In this document: positions 1 through 10,133 of the stretch, piece after piece | How the letters are laid out: every line of letters starts with the position of its first letter | Numbering within the stretch: the first letter of the stretch is position 1 | DNA from: Globomyces pollinis-pini | Taxonomy: Eukaryota; Chytridiomycota; Chytridiomycetes; Rhizophydiales; Globomycetaceae | Assembly (NCBI GenBank): GCA_025399215.1 | Contig: MU621188.1 | Coordinates: 1-57,584, forward strand | DNA length: 57,584 bases | Reading direction: 5' to 3' | Translations under genes and position numbers: made by a program | Notes under the pieces: generated by a model | The model's database searches: none | What the model saw: the letters and a program-made list of their open reading frames with translations, nothing else | Told to the model about the DNA's origin: nothing

Positions 1-124
1 ATACTCATGAAGTGCTATGTTGTGATTGCTTCTTGCTTTTTTCAGAATCCTGAACAGAGCAAAGAAAAAGCACCAAGCGAATGGAGAAGCGAAAGCAAGT
101 GACATTGTAACACAATTTCACTGG

Positions 125-134
125 TATTTAAATA
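125..134 (+). promoter_or_regulatory. TATTTAAATA box of the left microprotein gene
   Basis: A palindromic TATTTAAATA lies 47 nt before the ATG at 181. The same box lies at the same distance from the ATG in the inverted copy (13572-13581). A related TTTAAAT element precedes the secreted-protein gene at 5639, so this looks like a general TATA-type element here. Confidence 0.5.
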
Positions 135-180
135 AGATGAGAATAACGGTTGAGATCTCAATATCCGCTTCTCATTCTCA

Positions 181-339
181 ATGCAATCCAACAATAATCA
201 ATCTGTTGTGCTCAATATTACCTCAGACGACAACGCGTCCTGTGCATCCAGCTCTATCTCCACTAGCTCTACTATTATTGCTCCAAAGAAATCAAATTCT
301 CCCAATGCATTTATGCCTGCTAGCCTTTCGTTCATGTAG
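181..339 (+). CDS. 52-aa serine-rich microprotein, type 1, left copy
   Basis: This intronless frame of 52 codons starts MQSNNNQSVV and ends AFMPASLSFM. It has an acidic pair at residues 16-17, a serine/threonine-rich middle and a conserved C-terminal block PKKSNSPNAFMP. A second copy at 13367-13525 keeps the frame open with only a few substitutions, and a more distant type-2 relative (13761, 14038) aligns over all 52 positions without gaps. Conservation across copies, not length, is the evidence that it is coding. It has no signal peptide, membrane segment or CaaX box. I do not recognise the family and infer no function. The longer frame starting at 26 is a shadow in another phase. Confidence 0.6.
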   Translation: MQSNNNQSVVLNITSDDNASCASSSISTSSTIIAPKKSNSPNAFMPASLSFM

Positions 340-518
340 ATGTTGTTAATATAAGTTATTTAAATACTATTTATCTCTCCCATGTACGCAATATTATAGT
401 TTGTTCACATCATATTTGAAAAAAAAACTACATTGATCTGCATACTTAAACATTGGAAGTTTTTAAATATATTAAAACTTGGACAATCACACAAGTAGAA
501 TCTATAGCAGTAGAGTGA

Positions 519-1118
519 TTAATTAACAAACAATCCAAAATCTAATACTTTGAACTTTTCCAAAGCAACCGTGAAACCAGATATTATGCCATCATTGATA
601 TCACCAACAACATTCATTGATATTAAAATGTCAGATGCAACTGTAGACAACCTAACAAGACCACATAGAACATTAACTTCATGTACTGTGTTTTCATTGA
701 ATTTGGACACTGATTGTTGACCAATTAATAAACATATGTCGTCATGGTTCTAATGAGGTTAACACTTGACAAATCAGTTTACTGTAAGTTTTGATTTTGT
801 AACAATAATAGGATTTATGGCATCGTTATCTTCAGCCAATTGATTGAAATGATTTCTATGATATTAAGTCAACATGACCTTACTCTACCGATTGTAAAAT
901 ATCAACTGGATCCAATTCAAGTAATTCAACAATCAAACTATTATCTGATTCTGTATCCAAATAGACTTCCTGATTATCTGGAATTTGTCTAATCTGACTA
1001 CATTATTGTTCAATCATTCAAACATCAAATACCTAGCATCCATATATGTAGAAGGAACTGGCATTGTAATGGCCCCGCCAAACAATAATTGCTCATTGAA
1101 TTGAACGATATTTACCAT
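519..1118 (-). CDS. MOG1: Ran-binding nuclear import factor Mog1
   Basis: Mog1 binds Ran GTPase and stimulates nucleotide release during nuclear protein import. The first exon contains LFGGAITMPVPSTYMDA and exon 2 contains QIRQIPDNQEVYLDTESDNS, which match the family's N-terminal GGAI and PDNQEV signatures. Three introns of 35, 28 and 33 nt restore one frame, and 504 coding nt give 167 aa, near the usual Mog1 length. The last exon ends KFKVLDFGLFVN. The ATG at 1118 gives the usual short leader before the GGAI motif. The next gene upstream on this strand is the RRM protein. Confidence is high from motif order and exact frame closure. Confidence 0.85.
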
Positions 1119-1331
1119 ATTCCGTGATACAATTTAATGGAAAATTTTAAAGAAATTCCAATGTCAGTCAATTCAAAAGGCCAAAGAACTATCTACATTT
1201 TGTAGCAACTAGATTCGTTATAAAGTAAAAAAGGTAAAGATAAATCTGCTATAAATGTGGATTTATTGTATTAAAAAAACTAAGACAAATGGTATGAATG
1301 AGAACTTCTAACATCAAATACAAATACGAAT

Positions 1332-1648
1332 TTAAAATTGTTCGGCTGGTCTAGCATTTGCTAAATTTACACGAAGTTGACGACCGTCCAAATCTTGTCC
1401 ATCCATACCAGTAATGGCAGCATCAGCACTTTCAGTGGAGGAGAAGGTAACGAATCCAAATCCACGACTTCTACCGGTTTCACGATCTTTCAATACAATG
1501 GAATCAACTACATCTCCGTATTGACCAAAGTGGGAAGCTAAATCTTCACCATGGATTCCCCATGAGAGATTTCCAACTATGGATTAGATTGAATGGAACT
1601 CTTACCAAAGATCTTGGTACCGGCTGGGGCTTCTGGTCGTCTTGACAT
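1332..1648 (-). CDS. Small single-RRM RNA-binding protein
   Basis: The protein has 95 aa and consists almost entirely of one RNA recognition motif. RNP2 reads KIFVGNLSW (residues 13-20) and RNP1 reads RGFGFVTF (about 52-59). A short PEAPAG leader precedes the domain and a short PAEQF tail follows it, with no glycine-rich tail. One 29-nt intron interrupts RNP2 and its removal closes the frame (288 nt). Single-RRM proteins of this type bind RNA in the nucleus or cytoplasm and are often stress-induced, but the target cannot be read from the sequence. It lies between MOG1 and RPN2 on the same strand. Confidence 0.85.
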
Positions 1649-1749
1649 ATTTGGAAAGTGCAATGAAAAAAAAAATTTAACTAGTGCTAAGCCTCATCAG
1701 AGTCATCACAGTCGTACACATTCAAATATGAACCAATTAAAGAAATTTA

Positions 1750-4700
1750 TTAAGTACTTGGCTCTGGCGCTGTTGCCGTTGTAGCTGACTGGCTTTCTGC
1801 TGGTGCTCCCATTTCTACTATTAGTCACTGCTAGTTTTTACTGGATCCAATCAAAGTTTCAGGCTCGTCAGGTTTTTGATCCAACAACAGAACAATTCCG
1901 GTAAGCTTCTACGAAAAATGAAATTATATATGAGATACCTTTTTCAAAGGTGTGTATCGTGACTTGGCGTCTGTTGTGATGTATTGGGATTGGTTTGGAA
2001 TCACCCTGCTGAAATTTTCCAACACTTCAAACGCATCTTCCTTTTTCTTCTTTCGCTTCTCCTTCTCCTCATCTTTGACTTCTACAGTTGGCGATACTTC
2101 TTCTTTTTTTTCATCCTTTAACTATTAACTATGACTATTTACCACTTCCATATCAGCACCTCCCTTAGTCTTCTTGGCACGAGCTTTCGATTTCATAGTG
2201 GTTGACAATACCGCAGTTTTTACTTTCTCAATCACTTCTGCAGTTGGAGGTTTAGTTGCAGGTGGATAAGCAAACAATGATGGCTTAGCATTGGAAACGA
2301 ACTGGAAGGATGGTACTTGCAAGTCCTTGTTCAAAGCAATCACACCTGTAGGTCTAAACGCAAGAGACAGGAAGTGCGAAAGTGGAAACCAATACCAGAA
2401 TTGTGTAAATACCGCCATTCCAACAATAGCTGGAATGTTTGGATAGCCAGAACTGGATTGAAGAGAGATAGTAACATTACGTCCGCCAGCATCGATGATA
2501 CCTTGTCCTAAACAAGCACCAATTCTTGCCAACATATCTTCTCTCTTGTCACTGATAATTGTTTCGTAAAGCTTTCGGGTGGTAGTGGATCTTGGACAAG
2601 ATGTTTCATTTTGTTGTACTAAGATCATACCAAGTGCAATTAATGCACCTTGTCGAACGTAATCAACATTGTCTTTGGTCATTGGCTCTAATATATCCAA
2701 TGCATCCTTGAAATTAGGTTCCAAATAATGTTACCGATAGACCAGTTCCAGCACAGGAGATACCTAAAGCAAGAGTAGCACCATATCTAACGTGTGGGTT
2801 ATAACTTTCTGATAGCAGTTGTACAATTCTAGGAACATGCTGAGGAGTTTTAAATAGAAGAAACCCAAGACCAGTAACAGCTGCCCTTCTAACATCATCA
2901 TTTACATCGGACACAGCAACATGCAACAAACGCTTAATAGCATTGTTATTTCCAGTTCCAGCATATGCCATTGCTACCGTATAAATACCACCATATCTCA
3001 AAATTGGGTCCTGAAATTAATATTTTTGGTCTACCTTATCAGAGCATAATTGCTCTATAAATGGTTCAGCCGCATCTTCTCTGCCAAACATTATTAAAGC
3101 CATTCCTAATGACAGACCCCGGATAATTTTCTCGTGTTGGGTATCGTGCGCATATTGAAGCATTTCATCTAAAGATTTGGTAGAGCCGGTTCCCAGCATA
3201 ACTAATCCCATCGCAATACCAGCTGCTTCTCCTGCAACTGCGCTATCGTTATACAATACAGCTTTCAAGTTTTCATAAATGTCTTGGTGTCAATTGGTGA
3301 GTAGAAACTTACCCTGGTCATCAGTAGCCATACCTGCAACACCAAGCCCTAATGCAGCACCGTGTTGTAATACTTCGGATTGTGTGCTAGTTAAAGCTTT
3401 GGTTAATGTTGGAAGTACACTAGCTCCATGATTGGCATGAATCAATCCAAGTGCAAATAAGGCACCACCCTCTGAATATGCGGAGCCACTAACACCTTCT
3501 TGTGGAAGATAAGGTGCCAATAGAGCGGTTGATTGGGAAAGATGGCCCTATCATGAGGATTTACAAAGCAAACCTTGTGGATAACACCTAGAGCAGCAGT
3601 TGCACTGAATTTCGACCAATTATTTGCTCTGGATAGCCATTCAAGACTTTGTCTCAAAAACTCGTCACTAGTAGTACCAGCATTTTGAAAGGCATTCGCA
3701 AAAGTAATGGCACTGTGGTGGGCAGAATTACGCGAATCAAAGGAGTTCTATGGATGAGCAACCATATCAAACCTTGGTGTTTTTCAAAATTAGAATATCG
3801 GTACGGTTATTGCGGAACAAAAATTCAAGATATAGTTTGATTGAAATAGAACCACTAAGAATTAAGTGGATTTTTCCTAATGGTGTGGAATTTTCTGAGC
3901 CCGGTGGTGTGATCTTAAGTAAAGATGAACCTTCATCCACTTCCATTTCATTTGCATCTTTTTCTGGTGCGGCTGGAGGAGGTGGAAGTGCACGTTTTAC
4001 TTTAGATGAAAATTCTTGGGTAGCATATTCTTCAATATCAAAAGCAATTTGATATGCTGTTAGTTGTTCCAACTAAGGAATTAAAAACCATTTCAAATTA
4101 CATGTGTCCCGTCGCTAAGGGTTTTCAATAAATCTGCAGCTGCAGTTGGTTCATTCAAATGCACTAAACACTGACTGACTGAAATGTAATCAGGAATAGA
4201 CAATTTTCGATATAATTCGACCAATAATTTTAAAACCTATCATAAGTAATGGTATTGGTACTTTGTTTCTAAATCCGAGGTTTTGGACAATTGTCATTGC
4301 TCCTTCTAATACGTATGGTAATAATTCAGCAGCATTTCCTTTTGTAATTGAAGTTTCCAACATATCCAATCGCAGTGATTCAAGTGATATACCAATGGCA
4401 TGACGATATTGCTGACCATCAAAGCATCGTTGAAACATCTTCTGTACAACATCCTGTAGTGATTTATCAATGGTAACTGTTGAATCGTCATTTTGTAAAA
4501 TTCTCAGTTCGATGTACTTGTCGATTGCTTTTGCTAAAAATATTAGTTTTAATACATATATACAAATAATAGTTTCTACGTATTCCGTTTTCAAATTTAA
4601 ATCGAAAAGGTCACCAGAACCCAATGCAAACTCCAAAGACTCTTTATATTCTCCAAGATGGTAGTAAACCTGACCTTATGAATTTGAGTTAGGCATACCT

Positions 4701-4986
4701 TGGATGCGACAAGTGCAGCCAATTTTCGTTCTTTGAATGCTGGATCCTCATACAAAATTTCACTTCATATCAGTAACAAAATAAGATACATTTTAGTGAT
4801 TTGATCTGCAATTTCTGCCCAAAACAAATCGACCAGGGAATCTAATTTTTTGAGAGCGTGAATCTTCAAGTCATTATCCGGTTCTTCCAAGAGAGATAAA
4901 ACACCAGCTACCAGAGTTATTTGTCATCAAAAACTTACCTAGAATTGTGAGCAGTTCATGTCTTTACCACAAGAGAGTATAACCAT
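1750..4986 (-). CDS. RPN2: 26S proteasome regulatory subunit Rpn2 (PSMD1)
   Basis: Rpn2 is the large scaffold of the 19S base and supports Rpn10, Rpn13 and the ATPase ring. Fourteen introns of 21-60 nt are needed; removing them leaves 2829 nt, exactly 942 aa, against about 945-953 in the family. Landmarks in order are an N-terminal [27 protein letters not shown], the PC-repeat toroid ([55 protein letters not shown]), [15 protein letters not shown], and a lysine-rich C-terminal part with RYTPLKK then [16 protein letters not shown]. The start at 4986 (MVILSC) gives the short leader usual before AGVLSLL. Two introns use GTTTG donors. The intron at 2122-2142 is only 21 nt and the first intron looks compound. 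Confidence 0.93.
2122..2142 (-). other. 21-nt GT-AG intron in RPN2
   Basis: The intron lies between the codons for MEV and LKDEKKEE. It begins GTAAATAG and ends GTTAATAG. It is a multiple of three, but retaining it puts TAA and TAG in frame, so it must be removed to make the conserved RPN2 C-terminus. It is the shortest intron I could place in the window. Confidence 0.75.
4908..4967 (-). other. Compound first intron of RPN2 (29 + 31 nt)
   Basis: The 60-nt intron 1 contains an internal TTCTAG|GTAAGT junction that splits it into two segments of 29 and 31 nt. Each segment has its own GT start and AG end and the length typical of introns here. Removing all 60 nt gives [15 protein letters not shown], as expected for Rpn2. 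Confidence 0.6.
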
Positions 4987-5288
4987 TTTGAAAGAAGTGA
5001 AAATAGGAAAAAGTTTGACCAGGGTGATCTGAACCTCACCTTTGATTGAGTTGAAAAAATAATAATGCTCAGATGAATCATTAGTAATTAAAATTGATTG
5101 CTTCGTCTTGATGAGTGTCATTCATGGCTGATATGTTCAACTTATGTCTTACATTAACTAATTTTAAATGTATAAGCAAATGCATATGATACGCTTATTT
5201 ACTCATGAATTTATAGTTGTGACCCTGTGGTTGGTAGGTTATTCCTCATCAAAATTTTCATATTTTACTTTAATCGGAACCGTTTATA

Positions 5289-5639
5289 TTAGAAAATAGC
5301 AGTGTTGATTTCCATGAAAGCGTCAGCATCTTCTTGACATGAGACTGAAACGAAAACGGATCCGTCTTGGACGGTCTTTTCTACTGTACCCACTAATGCA
5401 TCGCGTTGAATAGCATTTTTGGTTATGGATTGATAGGAAAGGATTCCAGCGATACCATAAGTGTTCAAGTCCTTCTTTAACGCAGGCAAAATAGTGGAGT
5501 TGATAACTTCAACAGCAGATGCACCTAAACCAGTGGTTTGGCTGGAAAGGATGACAGGAGTACAAGTGGTGGATTCTTCAACTGGCATAGCGGAAGCAGT
5601 GGCAAAAAGGAAAGCAATGACGTTCTTTAAAGCAAACAT
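5289..5639 (-). CDS. Small secreted protein, function unknown
   Basis: This intronless frame of 116 aa starts with a clear signal peptide, MFALKNVIAFLFATASAMP, with likely cleavage near ASA-MP. The mature part is short and mostly polar, with two cysteines (STTCTPV and SVSCQED) that could form one disulfide. It ends AFMEINTAIF. A TATA-like CTATTTAAAT on the minus strand (5676-5685) lies about 40 nt before the ATG. I do not recognise the family. The about 1.1 kb of empty DNA upstream is the longest spacer in this part of the window and carries two related dyad elements. Confidence 0.7.
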   Translation of the reverse strand: MFALKNVIAFLFATASAMPVEESTTCTPVILSSQTTGLGASAVEVINSTILPALKKDLNTYGIAGILSYQSITKNAIQRDALVGTVEKTVQDGSVFVSVSCQEDADAFMEINTAIF

Positions 5640-5675
5640 ATTAAATAATTTGAAAATTCCTCACAATACTAGTCC

Positions 5676-5685
5676 ATTTAAATAG
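5676..5685 (-). promoter_or_regulatory. TATA-like element of the secreted-protein gene
   Basis: CTATTTAAAT on the minus strand lies about 37 nt upstream of the ATG at 5639. It resembles the TATTTAAATA boxes before the microprotein genes. Confidence 0.4.
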
Positions 5686-6084
5686 GTTTTTGAAAGTTGT
5701 TTGTATCACCACTGAGTATCAAGTTGAAATCGGGATCCAATGAGTATACCATCAAATAACTCACATTATTACAACTTATCTTCATTATTTAGCCCCACTC
5801 AGAGATATTAACTGTTTTCGTCTTTCTACATTTGAAATGCGGTAGTCATTGCCAACTAAATCGACAATGTCACTAAAAAATCTATTGATGGGCTCAATTC
5901 CCCCACACCCCAATCGGAAGTCCCTGAGTTGTCGGTTTTATATTTCCCGATTGGGAAGATCGTGTCATTACATATGTGCCAAATTGGATATGACGGCAAA
6001 TTCGGTTCTTTGTTTGTTCAATATTTCTAAAGATACCCGAACAAAGACTTTATACAAAATTTACAGCACAATTAATTGAGAGGA

Positions 6085-6120
6085 GTTTTAAGGACATTGA
6101 CATATTATTGCGTGTCAATG
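6085..6120. repeat. Dyad element, copy 1
   Basis: The element reads GTTTTAAGGA then CATTGACA, a 10-nt loop and TGTCAATG. The arms are a perfect 8-bp inverted repeat. A related copy lies about 340 nt further on, nearer the ArgRS 3' end. It could be a protein-binding dyad or an RNA hairpin. Confidence 0.45.
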
Positions 6121-6425
6121 GAAGTACTCCAAGTACTACATGAGTATAGCAAGTAGTTAGGGTACCATACTCACACTCCATCCATTTCAGTACGCCCAAT
6201 CTTCAACATTTTTAAGATAATCAAAACAAGTAGGTGATTTCCTCCAATCAAATCCATTTTGGCTTTCCCGATATGACTCTACATTGAATACATACCGCAT
6301 ACTATCAGAATCTTGACTTATCGCTTTCCAGCCATTTTGAAATTGATGATTTATTATTGTCAATGGACAAACAAATATAGCCTAGTCATTTAAAACCTAT
6401 ATCCACCTTTGATTGGTTTAGAAGT

Positions 6426-6468
6426 GTTTTAAGGACATCTGACAGTTTAGTGATGATTCGTGTCAATG
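6426..6468. repeat. Dyad element, copy 2
   Basis: The element shares GTTTTAAGGACAT, TGACA and CGTGTCAATG with 6085-6120 in the same order, but has a longer loop between the TGACA and TGTCA half-sites. Repetition of the whole arrangement argues against chance for a single hairpin. Confidence 0.4.
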
Positions 6469-6754
6469 AATACAGTCAGTAGTTTTATTGAAGTAAAATA
6501 CGCATTATGCATCATGAATTAATGTTGATATTCAAGTGCCCGCCTCTTCACTAAAACCTTTGAAGCTTAATCTTAATGGCGACGTAATCCGAAAGAAATT
6601 TAGAAATGTGAATAATTCGGATGATAAATAATCACAGTCCTAATAATAGACACCTTCATTTTTATTGAGATTAATGTGAAAGAGATTCGTTAAAATGCTC
6701 CTTGTTGATAGATATTTAATAGAATAGATTGAGATTTTGTATTTTATTGTTAAA

Positions 6755-9198
6755 CTACATGCGTTCTAATGGTTCTAATCCCAACAAACGTAAAGAGTTT
6801 CCGAGTGCAATACGCGCAGAAGCATACATGACGAGACGTGCATGAGCAACTTCCGGTTCACGGTCAGCAACCCACAATTCAGTAATAGCTGAAGAAATAG
6901 CATGACTGAGTCGTAAAGCGTAGTTGACAATTTGACATGGTTCTAAACTGACACTGACATCACGAATGACATCTGGGAATGAAACAACCAGCTCCATAAC
7001 TGCAATTGCTTGTGGTTCAGTTAATAATGATAAATCAATCGAGTCGACTGATTCTGGAGTAACTTTGAACTGTGCTAATCGTTCGATAGAACAGACTCGA
7101 GAGTGAGCAAATTGTAAATATGGCCCAGTGTCACCCTCAAACGATAACATACGAGACCAATCAAAATCATAATCTTTGATTCGACGTGCTGCCATATCTT
7201 GAATCATGATAGATGAAATTCCAACAATGTCAGACACTTTATCAGGATCTTCGATTTGAGCATACTTCTTCTCATTCTTTTTCATAACGGCATGCATTTC
7301 TTCTTGTACGTTGTCTAATATGTCTTGCAAAAAGATGACGGTTCCTTTACGAGTAGACATGTTACCATCTTTTGTTTTAATCAGTCCAGATCCAATGTGG
7401 ACACATTTATCAACCCATGGTTTACCCATTAATTCTAGAATCTTGAATAATTGGTTGAAATGATGAGACTGAGTAGCACCCACGACATAAAATAATTTAT
7501 CGAAATGATAATTTTCGTAACGATCAACTGCAGCGGCAATATCTCGAGACAAATAAAGTAGGAATCCATCCGTTTTGGCAATTACAGCAGTTCCGTGTCC
7601 ATAAGGTTTCAAATCTATGATTTGTGCACCATTATCTGGTTTAAGCAAACCTTTATCACGCAATTCATCCAAAACTTTTTGCATTTTTCCAAGTCGATAT
7701 TGTGATTCCCCTGAATAAACATCAAACTTGAAATTTAAACGGCCATAAGTTTTCGTGTAAGCAACAATACTTAAATCGCGGAATTTTTGCCATAAACGTA
7801 AAGATTCTTCGTCATCTAATAACATTAATTACGTTAGACATTACTATCTTCCATTTTCTTGAAATAGGTTCGAGCTAAAGCATCCACAGATTCATCTTCA
7901 GTCGCATCTTTGTTCACTTGAACATAAATGTCATATAAATGTTAATTGGATTTTCTTTCAACTTTTCTTCAGATCCATATTTTTCAAACCCAACAGCTAA
8001 TAAACCTAGCACTGTCAGATATGTTATTATGATACCGAATTGTTTTCCCCAATCACCAAGATAATTGATCGATACGGTAGTCCATCCACAATGACCTAAT
8101 AGCTTTCAAGAAAACTTCCAATGATGGTATTTCGTAAGTGACCAACATGGAAAGGTTTTGCAATGTTTGGAGAACTGTACTCACAAAGGGCAAGTTTACC
8201 ACACCCACTAGAATTGGATCCAAACAATGGTCCCAACTTGATGGCTTGTGTAATCCCTGAGTAATAGAGTGCAGAGCGGTTAAATGTGAAATTGACAAAA
8301 GAACCAGCAGTAATAACTTTGGCAACGTATTCATTTGTTTTGAACTAAAAAATCAGTACCATAGTTATTAAAAAATTGATATTCATTTCTACCCAAAGAA
8401 TGGTATGATTGCATAGTGGACATACCTTTTGAACAATGTCTTTACCCAGCTCCATTGGATTTCCTGGTAACTTTAATGCGTGCAAAGAAAGCGCAACATC
8501 ACCATGTTCTTTTTGTTTTGGTGATATTAGAGACGCGTATAAAGTCATAGCAGTAAGGCCGGTTAATTCAATCAACTGTTTAACGATTGAAAAACGATAA
8601 ATATCAATAACTGGTGCTTTTGCCAATGTTTGTTGTACCATTTCTACAGCATTTGCAAATTTTGAATTGGAATTTTCTATCCAGTGTTCAATATTTGAAT
8701 TCTTTGACAGCCATTCATTAAACTGGGTTTCCGATTCTTTTTGTGATTTTAAGTAATCCCAAATGAATAAATCAGCGATTGACAGTTGATTTGAGACGAG
8801 AAATTCCTTTGAGATGGTTTTTTCAAGTGATTTCAAAATCAAAGAGTTTTCCTTTTGATTCTTTGAATTGAAATGATTACGAACAGAATCAATATAAGTA
8901 TCGATAGTATGACGTTCAAATATTTTAGAATCAGGATATAAAGAAGGATTGGCTAACCGAGCCAAATAGCGTAAAATCGTAGATTTTCCAGTAAGTATTA
9001 TTTTTTCTTCAGCCAGTTTTCCTTTCGGGATGGTGAGAGTTGGATGAACAGACAATAAATTAGGTCTATACCCAAATTTAAATGCGCGCCGGAATAGTTA
9101 TTTGATAGGAAAGCAGCAACTTCTGCATATGGTAAACAATTGGGAGAGAAGGTGAGGTAGAGTGATGCTTGGTGAATTTCGATTGGTTTTGGGATCAT
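6755..9198 (-). CDS. Arginyl-tRNA synthetase with N-terminal GST-like domain
   Basis: The enzyme charges tRNA-Arg with arginine. The catalytic core shows [20 protein letters not shown] (the HVGH form of the HIGH signature), [22 protein letters not shown] (KMSKS equivalent) and [18 protein letters not shown]. The C-terminal anticodon-binding part ends [13 protein letters not shown]. Upstream is a GST-like region: a thioredoxin-like start ([17 protein letters not shown]), [12 protein letters not shown], then the helical half with [18 protein letters not shown]. Introns of 50, 81, 30 and 29 nt fit. The exon sum is two nt short of a multiple of three, and the two deficits map to 8096-8107 and about 7938-7948 in the catalytic core. 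Either the sequence has two one-base errors or the gene is damaged. Corrected length would be about 751 aa. Confidence 0.82.
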
Positions 9199-9228
9199 TT
9201 TAATGATTGAATCTTCTAATTATTTTCT

Positions 9229-9850
9229 TTAAAAAGTAAAAATCAGATACGAAGATGAAAAAGATGGACTAAGAGTCATTATAGTCAAAGCGAATTCATA
9301 TGACTCAATTATAGCCAATTCATTAAAGGATGTTACACACATAGAAACTGGAAAAAATATTTTCCCAATTGGGAAGGCATACTTTAATGAGTCAAATAAC
9401 CTTTCAAAAGATGAAAAACTATAATCTACCATCTCGATGCATGATCTTTAATTTTATATAAATTATAATAATAACGTAAATACAATAGATTCTCATAGGT
9501 GATTTCCATGCTCAAATCAAAAACTATCTGAACAAAAGATTTTAGTAGTTTGGGGATACACTGCGTGCTATTAGTTGATTCTGATAGATCTAGAAAACAA
9601 TTTAGCTTATCTGCACAGAATGAATTGGGATGAGTCCATACGGACGTGAAAAATCCGGAACATCCTTGATTTTCCAAACAGAATCTTACTCCTAAATAAT
9701 AAATAAAATCCACGATTAAACCTGGTGAATTTAGGAGATATTAAAATCAGAAAACTTATCTTGAGAGTTTGGATTCATTTTTGATTCAAGAATTGTGAGT
9801 ATTTGATGATACTCGCTCCAACACTCAACATGATCTACTTATATATAAGC
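9229..9850. other. Unresolved coding-like region upstream of ArgRS
   Basis: Open frames exist on both strands but I could not build a gene. On the plus strand 9233-9426 stays open and reads KVKIRYEDEKDGLRV through SNNLSKDEKL, with normal charged composition but no ATG. On the minus strand 9426-9713 stays open (QGCSGFFTSVW, ITYENLLYLRYYYNLYK) but lacks an ATG at its start. A possible minus-strand TATA (TATATATAAG, about 9838-9847) lies upstream. The minus-strand continuation below 9426 is rich in Ser and Phe, as expected for the antisense of a Lys/Glu-rich exon. I assign no function. Confidence 0.3.
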
Positions 9851-9914
9851 AACAAAATGTTTAACCAGTATAAACTCTCGTTTCAAAACCATTCATTATA
9901 TTAAAAATAGTCAA

Positions 9915-10133
9915 CTATTCTTCAGAGTCAGTAGCCTTTTTAGTTTTCTTCTTCGAAGTCTTAACTTCTTTATGATCTTCATCATCATCATCATCTTGAT
10001 CTTTCTTTGCCTTCTTGGGAGCTACTTTTCTTGCTTTCTTTACAACAACTTCAGTATAAACTGGTTTGGAGTTTGTAACTCTTGATGAACTACGTACTGC
10101 AACCTTTACTTCTTTATCTGCCTTCTTGACCAT
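9915..10133 (-). CDS. Small lysine/aspartate-rich basic protein
   Basis: This intronless frame of 72 aa starts MVKKADKEVKVAVRSSSRV and has lysine clusters (VVVKKARKVAPKKAKK), an acidic run DDDDDED and a basic tail SKKKTKKATDSEE. The composition is typical of nuclear chromatin or nucleolar proteins and nothing resembles a folded enzyme domain. I do not recognise the family; low complexity makes coding status less certain than for its neighbours. Confidence 0.5.
   Translation of the reverse strand: MVKKADKEVKVAVRSSSRVTNSKPVYTEVVVKKARKVAPKKAKKDQDDDDDEDHKEVKTSKKKTKKATDSEE

Larger units (their letters stand above)
1..339. repeat. Left copy of the inverted microprotein repeat
   Basis: This stretch is a near-identical inverted copy of 13367-13705. 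Similarity covers the promoter and the whole 52-codon gene and stops just after the stop codon, where the 3' flanks differ. Bases 1-95 are also an exact reverse complement of 13888-13982, directly after the assembly gap. The copy is cut by the window start, so its divergent partner gene is not present here. Confidence 0.9.
5640..6754. other. Intergenic spacer without a supported gene
   Basis: The spacer lies between the secreted-protein start and the ArgRS stop, both on the minus strand. The only open frame of note (5849-6079, plus strand) has no recognisable content. The region holds two related dyad elements at 6085-6120 and 6426-6468 and is otherwise AT-rich. Confidence 0.6.

Noticed and set aside
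26..349. 107-codon plus-strand frame, and its 106-codon mirror at 13360-13680
   Set aside because: It overlaps the 52-codon microprotein gene in another phase. The 52-codon frame also explains the conservation with type 2 and the distance to the TATTTAAATA box.
4939..5121. 60-codon minus-strand frame (start MTLIKTKQS) as the RPN2 N-terminus
   Set aside because: It would add 45 residues that no Rpn2 has. The internal ATG at 4986 gives the usual short leader before AGVLSLL.
5849..6079. Plus-strand 76-codon frame in the spacer
   Set aside because: No recognisable content, no paralogue and it overlaps the dyad element region.
8096..8115. A possible 20-nt intron in ArgRS between IIG and GHCGW
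   Set aside because: It would delete eight residues of a conserved helix next to the HVGH motif. A single missing base restores the family length exactly and fits the total deficit of two bases.
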